A DNA stretch of 64,000 nt from an uncultured Bacteroidota bacterium (lineage in GTDB: Bacteria > Bacteroidota > Bacteroidia > Chitinophagales > Chitinophagaceae). The notes beneath the pieces were generated by a model. The model had not been told where the DNA came from, did not search any database, and was given only the letters and a program-made list of their open reading frames with translations. Of the stretch, positions 51,290 through 58,520 are shown in pieces (within the stretch, counting starts at the first letter, position 1; each line of letters starts with the position of its first letter). The translations under genes were made by a program, and so were the position numbers. The stretch spans positions 1 through 64,000 of the forward strand of contig CAIVEH010000167.1 of the NCBI GenBank assembly GCA_903904855.1, written 5' to 3'.

Positions 51290-51443
51290 GGCGCTATGTA
51301 GAATGTGCATAACGGATACCCATTCTCAGTTAATCCAAAACCAAGAAAGTTTCCAAGCGCAAGCTATTTTAGTGATAATATCACGTTTTTGGAGAATATT
51401 TATGAATTTTGTGTATTAAACGAATAATAAAATTTTCGGCTAA

Positions 51444-52013
51444 TTGTTAGAAGACTCGATTCTGATTGAAAAAGTAAAAGCAGGTAATCGATCTGCTTTT
51501 AATGAATTAGTCGGTCTTTACAGAAATAGGGTTATTAATACTTGCTACAAATTTTTATTAGATATAGAGGAGGCCGAAGACATTTCGCAGGAGGTTTTCC
51601 TTGAAGTTTATCAGTCCATAAAGTTCTTTCGTGGAGATTCGAAATTATCAACCTGGATATTACGAATAGCTGTTTCAAAAAGCCTTGATGAAATAAAAAA
51701 ACGAAAACGTAAAAAACGGGTATCATCAGCATTCAAAAAGGTACACCTGGAAGATTTAGCCAATTGGCTGGCAGGTGGCACTACCCCGGAAAAGCTATTA
51801 AGTGGAAAAGAAGACATGAAAGAAATAATTAAGGCAATGGATACATTACCTGATAACCAGCGTATTGCATTCACATTAAGTAAAGTGGAAGGTTATACCA
51901 ATACAGAGATTGCTGAAATAATGAAAACAACTATAATTGCAGTAGAATCTCTCATATATAGGGCAAAAAAGGAATTAATTCGAAAGCTGGTGGATATTTT
52001 AAAGAATGTTTGA
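51444..52013 (+). CDS. ECF-type RNA polymerase sigma-70 factor (TTG start)
   Basis: AEDISQEVFLEVYQSIKFFRGDSKLSTWILRIAVSKSLDEIKKRKR and LPDNQRIAFTLSKVEGYTNTEIAEIMKTTIIAVESLIYRAKKEL. Confidence 0.93.
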   Translation: MLEDSILIEKVKAGNRSAFNELVGLYRNRVINTCYKFLLDIEEAEDISQEVFLEVYQSIKFFRGDSKLSTWILRIAVSKSLDEIKKRKRKKRVSSAFKKVHLEDLANWLAGGTTPEKLLSGKEDMKEIIKAMDTLPDNQRIAFTLSKVEGYTNTEIAEIMKTTIIAVESLIYRAKKELIRKLVDILKNV

Positions 52014-52021
52014 GATTATCC

Positions 52022-52050
52022 GCCAGAATAATCATCAATAGTCGTCAAAT
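52022..52050 (+). promoter_or_regulatory. Putative ECF-sigma promoter, site B (GCCAGAA-N14-CGTCAAAT)
   Basis: Same boxes and spacing as sites A and C; upstream of the small TM protein gene. Confidence 0.65.
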
Positions 52051-52064
52051 ACAACAATAGTAAT

Positions 52065-52370
52065 ATGAATTCGCAGAAAGTAGAAATTGAAGCATTGCAA
52101 ATCCTTGACAAGTTTGAGGAATTGCCAGAATTGACACCATCCGCAGATTGGGATCAATCTCTTATGAGCAGAATTATTCAATCTAAACAATCTACAAGAT
52201 CAAAGATTTACCTTTCATCATTGAGTGCGTTGGTAGTATTCGTGATATTGTTTAATGCTGGCTTTGTTATGAAAGCTGTACGCAACTCTGACAATCCAAC
52301 TGTTAGTCATACGGAGGAATATCATACTCTTTCAAGGGAATTATTTATAAACCCAATCCCCAACAATTGA
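52065..52370 (+). CDS. Small single-TM protein, candidate anti-sigma factor (CnrY-like position)
   Basis: 101 aa, one TM segment (IYLSSLSALVVFVILFNAGFVM), immediately downstream of the ECF sigma gene. Confidence 0.65.
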   Translation: MNSQKVEIEALQILDKFEELPELTPSADWDQSLMSRIIQSKQSTRSKIYLSSLSALVVFVILFNAGFVMKAVRNSDNPTVSHTEEYHTLSRELFINPIPNN

Positions 52371-52373
52371 TCT

Positions 52374-52994
52374 ATGGACATATTCACTCAAAAAAAGCTG
52401 TTGGTTAGAGTTGTGATTTTATTGGTAATAATAAATACATGCTCCATTTGCATATTCTTATGGAAGGATGCTTTTAGGAAAGATCAACCTGCTCAACAAT
52501 TACACAATGATGAGTATAATGACGAGAACAGGACTGGAAATTCTGGACCATCACCACGAAATCGTGAGGATGAGAATGAGATCAGAAAAGATAAAAATGG
52601 AGGACCGCCCCAAAATGATGAGCACAAAGACGTAGCGCATATTTTAGAGCATGAATTAGGTTTAACGCAACAGCAGGCAGAACAAATCGGGAACATCAGG
52701 GAGTCCTTTTTTGAAAAAGAAAAAATATTGGAGGCAGTCATACGTGGTGAAAGGGATTCTATGAACATGCAAATGTTCAATAAAAATACAAACGAAGAAC
52801 AGCTAAAAAGCCTTGCTCATAGTGTATCTGAAAACGAGTATAAGATGGAATTGCTTCGTATTGATCAGGCCCAGCAATTAAAAAGAATTTGTACGCAAAA
52901 ACAATTAGAAAAACTTAATAACCTGGTAATAGAAATCCGAGATTATTTCAGGCCCGACAACAGACCGAACAGACAACCGTCACCCAGAAAGTAG
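52374..52994 (+). CDS. CpxP/Spy/CnrX-like periplasmic sensor with N-terminal TM anchor
   Basis: N-terminal TM; LTQQQAEQIGNIRESFFEKEKILEAVIRGERDSMNMQMFN..QLKRICTQKQLEKLNNLVIEIRDYF helical LTxxQ pattern. Confidence 0.75.
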   Translation: MDIFTQKKLLVRVVILLVIINTCSICIFLWKDAFRKDQPAQQLHNDEYNDENRTGNSGPSPRNREDENEIRKDKNGGPPQNDEHKDVAHILEHELGLTQQQAEQIGNIRESFFEKEKILEAVIRGERDSMNMQMFNKNTNEEQLKSLAHSVSENEYKMELLRIDQAQQLKRICTQKQLEKLNNLVIEIRDYFRPDNRPNRQPSPRK

Positions 52995-53012
52995 AATATT
53001 ATTAAGATGGGT

Positions 53013-53041
53013 GCCAGAATATTTAATAATAATCGTCAAAT
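53013..53041 (+). promoter_or_regulatory. Putative ECF-sigma promoter, site C (GCCAGAA-N14-CGTCAAAT)
   Basis: Same boxes and spacing as sites A and B; upstream of the YHYH gene. Confidence 0.65.
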
Positions 53042-53072
53042 CTATAGTAAGAACTAAAAATTTATTGCTTTT

Positions 53073-54722
53073 ATGAAAAAAACGGGACTAACATTTCTGG
53101 CTATTTGCGTGCTGAACATTTGTGCATTTGCGCATGTTGTAGACTATGGGAACGTAATAATGCATCATTGGAACATCGAATCCAATAACAGCGCAATAGA
53201 AGGCTCATTTTATATGATGCGTGACGGGAAAGTATTTATTGATAAAGCTGATAATGAAATTGTTTCCTATCCTTTAAACGCTCTGTCGAAGGAAGATCAG
53301 GAATATGCAATGAAAAGGCAAGAATGTGTAAAGCAAATAAATAATAGGAAGGTTACACCTCCCATTTCAACTTCCCAGCCCATGCTTGATGTAAATTTCA
53401 GGCTTTATTTAACTGCATCGCTTTCAGTTATTTTTCTTTTATTACTACTTGGCTTTTCGAAAGGTATAGGGCAGCATTTTATCAGCAAAGACAAGGTAAG
53501 ATATGCTTACCCGATTCTAACAGTCGGTATTATTGCCACTCTTTTTGGCTTTAATAAAGCTTACCGGACAACCACTACCACAAATCCTGCTGTTATAGAT
53601 TCTGCGTTTACACCATTCAAACCCAATGTTATAACTTCTTGGGATACTACCTATTTCTATGTTCAGTCTCATGGTATTCCAACTACGCATGGCATGATGG
53701 TTGGTATAAGCAGCAACGGTTGGCAGCAGCAAGTGCCCATACCTCAGTGCTATCTTTTACCTACTAATGCATGGAGCATTCCGTTGAAACCAACAATAGC
53801 AACAAACCATATTCCCGTCGACACCATACATTTTACAAGGGGAGCAATAGCAATTGCAGTAAATGGCGTTCCAATATTCAACGAGCATACAAACACCGGT
53901 GCTGATGCTTTGGTGGCAGGGCAGCTGGATAATTATGGTGGGCATTGCGGAAGAGCGGATGACTATCACTATCATATTGCACCTCTTCACCTTTATGGGA
54001 CAACATCGGCCAATTTACCAATTGCTTATGCATTTGATGGCTTTGCTGTATATGGGTCACATGAACCCGATGGCACATCAATGGCAGCTTTAGATACTAA
54101 CCACGGCCATTTCGGGGTGGGTGGAGTATACCATTACCATGGCACAACAACCTACCCATATATGATAGCTCGTTTTGCGGGACAGGTAACTGAAGATGGT
54201 ACCCATCAATTAGTTCCTCAGGCGGCAGCAAGCCCGGTGAGAGGAGGCCAAAATCCTCTGCCAGGTGCCTTGATAACAAGTTGCCAACAAGTAGGCACAA
54301 ATGGGTATAGACTTATATATACACTAAGTGGAGTGAGCGATACTGTGGCATATAGCTGGACTCCAACAGGTATTTATACATTTGTTTTCAGCTCCCCTGG
54401 CTCGGCTCCCAGAGATAGCATATATACAGGGTTCATTCCTTGCTATGTTTTGCCAAATATTGTAAACGAAATTACTAACTTAGGGAACAGGCTTGATATT
54501 TATCCAAACCCTACGAATGGTATAATTTCCATAGCGCTGAATACACCGTTTATGGCCGGTGACGTGCAGAGCATTTCAGTTTATAATATTATGGGTCAAA
54601 CTGTGTTTCATGTGTTCGGATATACCCAAAACATTGACACAAGAAAATGGCCCAAAGGTAGTTACTTAGTGAAAATTCAACTTGCCGGAGAGCAGATAAA
54701 CAGAAAACTGATCGTTCAATAA
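53073..54722 (+). CDS. YHYH domain T9SS-sorted protein
   Basis: GHCGRADDYHYHIAPLHLYG..AFDGFAVYGSHEPDG..GVYHYHGTTTYPYMI; C-terminal IYPNPTNGIISI. Confidence 0.88.
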   Translation: MKKTGLTFLAICVLNICAFAHVVDYGNVIMHHWNIESNNSAIEGSFYMMRDGKVFIDKADNEIVSYPLNALSKEDQEYAMKRQECVKQINNRKVTPPISTSQPMLDVNFRLYLTASLSVIFLLLLLGFSKGIGQHFISKDKVRYAYPILTVGIIATLFGFNKAYRTTTTTNPAVIDSAFTPFKPNVITSWDTTYFYVQSHGIPTTHGMMVGISSNGWQQQVPIPQCYLLPTNAWSIPLKPTIATNHIPVDTIHFTRGAIAIAVNGVPIFNEHTNTGADALVAGQLDNYGGHCGRADDYHYHIAPLHLYGTTSANLPIAYAFDGFAVYGSHEPDGTSMAALDTNHGHFGVGGVYHYHGTTTYPYMIARFAGQVTEDGTHQLVPQAAASPVRGGQNPLPGALITSCQQVGTNGYRLIYTLSGVSDTVAYSWTPTGIYTFVFSSPGSAPRDSIYTGFIPCYVLPNIVNEITNLGNRLDIYPNPTNGIISIALNTPFMAGDVQSISVYNIMGQTVFHVFGYTQNIDTRKWPKGSYLVKIQLAGEQINRKLIVQ

Positions 54723-54749
54723 TTGACAATTACTTTAAGAAGTTTTCCT

Positions 54750-55997
54750 ATGAACAAATATCTGGGGATAATATGCGCTGCGTTGTTTGGCTTCCCGGTT
54801 TATGGACAGAGCGTAAGCAAGACTATGAAACATTTGCCTGACTCAGGCGAAACACTTCATTATACCACTACATTCGGGGAAGATGCTGGGTATAGCATTT
54901 ACACTCCTTTCTTTATAAACAACGGAGATGGCACAGTAACAGACACTGTTACGGGACTTATGTGGCAAAAAAACGATGGTGGTGAGATGACAATACAAAA
55001 TGCGCAATTATATTGTAATACACTCACTTTAGGTGGTTACACAAACTGGAGACTTCCTAATGCCTATGAAGGTTATAGTATTGTTAATCTTGGACACCTT
55101 AATCCTGCACTTGATACCAATTATTTTACCAAAAATAATGCCGAGTACTGGTGGACAAGTGATAGACAGGTGGGTGACACTTCTTTTATTTGGGTGACTA
55201 ATGCCGGTGGCGGTGTAGGTAACCACCCAATGACTGAAACAATCAGCGCAGGAGGAGTAAAAAGTTTTCATGTAAGGGCAGTACGAAATATTACAACGCC
55301 ACCTGTTATACCTTCACATTTTACAGATAATGGCGATGGCACTGTCACTGATAACCTGACTTCTTTGACGTGGCAGAAAGTGCTGGTGCAAGATACAATC
55401 ACCTGGGAGCAGGCCCTGAATTATGCTGACACACTAACATTAGCAGGACATACTGATTGGCGACTACCCAATATAAAGGAACTTCAATCTATCAGCGATT
55501 TAACGGTAACCAATCCTGCAATTAATCCGATTTTTACTTTAGGTACTGGCGCTAAATTTTACTGGTCGTCTACCACTCAATTTAATAATGCCCCTGATGC
55601 ATGGTATCTGAATACTCAATATGGCATCACGACGTACATTACCAAGACAAGCAATCTTTATGCTCTCTGTGTTAGAGGTAATACTTCTACTACCGAAATA
55701 AGCGAGATTGCTGCTACCACTTTAGCCTCGAATGCATTCCCAAATCCCGCCCATGGTAGGGTAACTATTAGCTATACTATTTATGATGCAAAAAGTGCAG
55801 CGATGACTATTAGAAATGTCATTGGCAAAAAGGTATTTGAACAGAATATTATTGGCTTTAAAGAAGGGGTTAACCAGCTGATATGGGAGGCACATGATAT
55901 GGCTGAAGGAGTTTACTATTATTCAATTGAGGTTGTAAAAAACGATCTTACAATACAACAGGGAAGTGGTAAAATAGCATTAATGAACAGAAATTGA
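54750..55997 (+). CDS. DUF1566 domain T9SS-sorted protein
   Basis: TGLMWQKNDGGEMTIQNAQLYCNTLTLGGYTNWRLPN; LAGHTDWRLPNIKELQSISDL; C-terminal AFPNPAHGRVTISY. Confidence 0.87.
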   Translation: MNKYLGIICAALFGFPVYGQSVSKTMKHLPDSGETLHYTTTFGEDAGYSIYTPFFINNGDGTVTDTVTGLMWQKNDGGEMTIQNAQLYCNTLTLGGYTNWRLPNAYEGYSIVNLGHLNPALDTNYFTKNNAEYWWTSDRQVGDTSFIWVTNAGGGVGNHPMTETISAGGVKSFHVRAVRNITTPPVIPSHFTDNGDGTVTDNLTSLTWQKVLVQDTITWEQALNYADTLTLAGHTDWRLPNIKELQSISDLTVTNPAINPIFTLGTGAKFYWSSTTQFNNAPDAWYLNTQYGITTYITKTSNLYALCVRGNTSTTEISEIAATTLASNAFPNPAHGRVTISYTIYDAKSAAMTIRNVIGKKVFEQNIIGFKEGVNQLIWEAHDMAEGVYYYSIEVVKNDLTIQQGSGKIALMNRN

Positions 55998-56001
55998 ATT
56001 C

Positions 56002-56580
56002 ATGGAGTTATCATCTTTTCAGATTGCCCGTGATTATTTTCAATTAGGTTACACACACGTGATACCCTTGGGGTATGACCACATTCTTTTCATTCTTGGT
56101 ATCTTTCTGCTTAATTCAAATCTCAAATCAGTTATTATTCAGTGTTCGGTATTTACTTTAGCTCATTCTATCACATTAGGATTGACTGCAACAGGATTTA
56201 TAATGCCAGATTCAAGAATAATAGAACCAATGATTGCCATCTCTATCTTATTTGTAGCAATCGAAAATATTTTTCACAATAAAATAAATGCCTGGCGATT
56301 GATAATAATTTTCTTTTTCGGGTTAATACATGGTATGGGGTTTGCAAATGCCATTAAAGATATTGGATTATCTAAAACCTATTTTCTCGGATCTTTATTA
56401 TTCTTCAACATAGGCGTGGAGTTTGGGCAAATCGCAATAATATTAAGTGCTTATCTTTTGATAGCCAAGAGGTTTGGTAAAAAGGAGTGGTATAACAAGC
56501 GAATTGTCTATCCTGTTTCAAGCTTAATCGGTTGCATAGCTTTATATTGGACTATTGAGAGAATATTCTTTGTGAGTTAG
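56002..56580 (+). CDS. HupE/UreJ-like integral membrane protein
   Basis: GYTHVIPLGYDHILFILGIFLL, FTLAHSITLGL, FGLIHGMGFANAI, FNIGVEFGQIAII. Confidence 0.9.
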   Translation: MELSSFQIARDYFQLGYTHVIPLGYDHILFILGIFLLNSNLKSVIIQCSVFTLAHSITLGLTATGFIMPDSRIIEPMIAISILFVAIENIFHNKINAWRLIIIFFFGLIHGMGFANAIKDIGLSKTYFLGSLLFFNIGVEFGQIAIILSAYLLIAKRFGKKEWYNKRIVYPVSSLIGCIALYWTIERIFFVS

Positions 56581-56768
56581 GAAACAATTTCAAAATAATT
56601 TAATAACCTGTTTGGTCGGGTCGATATCGTTGCCTTTTTCCCCTCATTGTATCTTCATGGCGCATGTATGGATTTAAGTTCTGCCTTTGTTATTAGTTTA
56701 TCATTAGCAGGTAAAAATATAGTACTTCATTGGCATCTGCTATATTCACGTTACAGAAAGACAGGAAT

Positions 56769-57035
56769 ATGAACAGCCAGATAATACCAAGTAAACAAGG
56801 ACAGATTTGTAAGATCATAAACCCATTTCCGGACGAAAACCCAGCAGAAACCTACCTCATAACAGACGACGTATCCGGTTGTGGTGATACACTGCTTTAC
56901 GTTGTTAGCTTGACAGAGCTACAAAGAAATATTTCAAACCCGACATTAACTCCCCGGAAGGCCATTATGAAATCAGAGCTTACCGTTGTTGCCGAAGACC
57001 TTACCAGCTTTGTTGAATCCTGGAATAATTTATAA
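56769..57035 (+). CDS. Small hypothetical protein
   Basis: ORF preceding 57055-57294 in an accessory region. Confidence 0.55.
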   Translation: MNSQIIPSKQGQICKIINPFPDENPAETYLITDDVSGCGDTLLYVVSLTELQRNISNPTLTPRKAIMKSELTVVAEDLTSFVESWNNL

Positions 57036-57054
57036 CCTTAGTTAAAACTATTTT

Positions 57055-57294
57055 ATGGATACGAAAAAGCTTACGGCCAAACAATACTTGAAAATGCACC
57101 CCGGCAAATATGTTATGATTACCCACGAATTTGGTAATCCAATTTATGTCGCCCCACTTAAGGATTTGCTGATACAGGTAACCTTGAATGTTGATGAAGC
57201 CGAGCTATGGGGTGAATTAGATACAACGCAAACCAAGCTTGAATATCACAAGGTTTGTACAGGATACAAAGAGTTGAAGTTTGAAATTGTATAG
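57055..57294 (+). CDS. Small hypothetical protein
   Basis: ORF closely following 57035. Confidence 0.55.
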   Translation: MDTKKLTAKQYLKMHPGKYVMITHEFGNPIYVAPLKDLLIQVTLNVDEAELWGELDTTQTKLEYHKVCTGYKELKFEIV

Positions 57295-57520
57295 CTTGCC
57301 TTGCAAACTTGCAGAGAAACATTCCCGACCGGCACTAAGTTTTAAAGCGCCAATTCAAAATCAGTATAACTGTTATAACTGATGATTTTTTGTACTTTTG
57401 CAGCGCTGAATAAAGTTTAAGACCCCGGTATATAATAATGTAAGACCTGAGTAAATAATAAATTCTTGCAGCAAAGTATTTTTTTTTATATTTCAGCAAA
57501 ATAGGCAACCTGACCATAAA

Positions 57521-58516
57521 ATGAATCAAGACTTACTAATAAGACTATTTCGCTCCATTGAAGGAGAAAAAAGCGATGATATTGTCACTGTTGCCAATTT
57601 AATTATTGAAGATGAAAACAAAAAGGGTCATGGAAAACTTGCCGACAGATTAAAATCAATACTCGATAAAAATATCAATTCAACACAGCTATTTCGAGGC
57701 GAGTTACGAAAATTGCTTCCACAGGGAATTACAATACCTACAGACAAGAGACATAATTTTCCTTTAGCAACACTAATTGAACGCGACGAACTGAGACACG
57801 AAATGGTTCTTCCTGTTGAAACGGAAGAAAAAATAAGGAGGATAGAAAAAGAGTTTGCAGCTAAGGAGCGCTTGGCCCATCATGGATTAATGTATAAGCA
57901 AAAAATCCTTCTCTATGGTGGCCCTGGCTGCGGCAAAAGTATGAGCGCTGAAAGAATAGCATGGAATTTAGGTCTGCCATTTCTTAAAGTACGATTTGAT
58001 GTTATTATTTCGTCCTATTTAGGTGAGACGGCCGCTAATCTTACAAAGCTTTTTGATGGCATCAAGGATTATCCATGTGTTTTACTCTTTGATGAGTTTG
58101 ATATTGTTGGTAAAACAAGATCAAATTCGCAGGATGTTGGCGAGATGCACAGAATAGTAAATATTTTATTGAGCTTATTGGAAGAATATCATTCCCAAGG
58201 CCTGTTAATTGCAACTACAAATTTAGAAAATGCTCTTGATAAAGCACTTTTTAGAAGGTTTGACGACATCATTGAAATTCCTAAGCCAAGTAAAGAAGAA
58301 ATACTACGTCTAATCAAAATGACTTTGTCTTCCATAGAAAAGTCGAAAGATATTAACTGGAATTTGCTCGTTGATAAGATGATTGGTTATAGCGCTGCCC
58401 TTGTCGTGAAAATCGTGAATGATGCCGCAAAGCTTACTGTCATTGGCAACGAAAAAATATTGAAGCAGGAGCATGTGGAAAAATCCTTAACCGAAAACCT
58501 TCTATACACAAAATAA
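57521..58516 (+). CDS. AAA+ ATPase, IetA-like (partner of subtilase)
   Basis: Walker A YGGPGCGKS, Walker B VLLFDEFD, sensor ATTN, RRFDD; 4 nt before the subtilase gene. Confidence 0.88.
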   Translation: MNQDLLIRLFRSIEGEKSDDIVTVANLIIEDENKKGHGKLADRLKSILDKNINSTQLFRGELRKLLPQGITIPTDKRHNFPLATLIERDELRHEMVLPVETEEKIRRIEKEFAAKERLAHHGLMYKQKILLYGGPGCGKSMSAERIAWNLGLPFLKVRFDVIISSYLGETAANLTKLFDGIKDYPCVLLFDEFDIVGKTRSNSQDVGEMHRIVNILLSLLEEYHSQGLLIATTNLENALDKALFRRFDDIIEIPKPSKEEILRLIKMTLSSIEKSKDINWNLLVDKMIGYSAALVVKIVNDAAKLTVIGNEKILKQEHVEKSLTENLLYTK

Positions 58517-58520
58517 TGTC

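Noticed and set aside
51290-51443. Autoregulatory GCCAGAA-N14-CGTC site directly before the ECF sigma gene
   Set aside because: Searched by eye; no matching bipartite motif in this interval.
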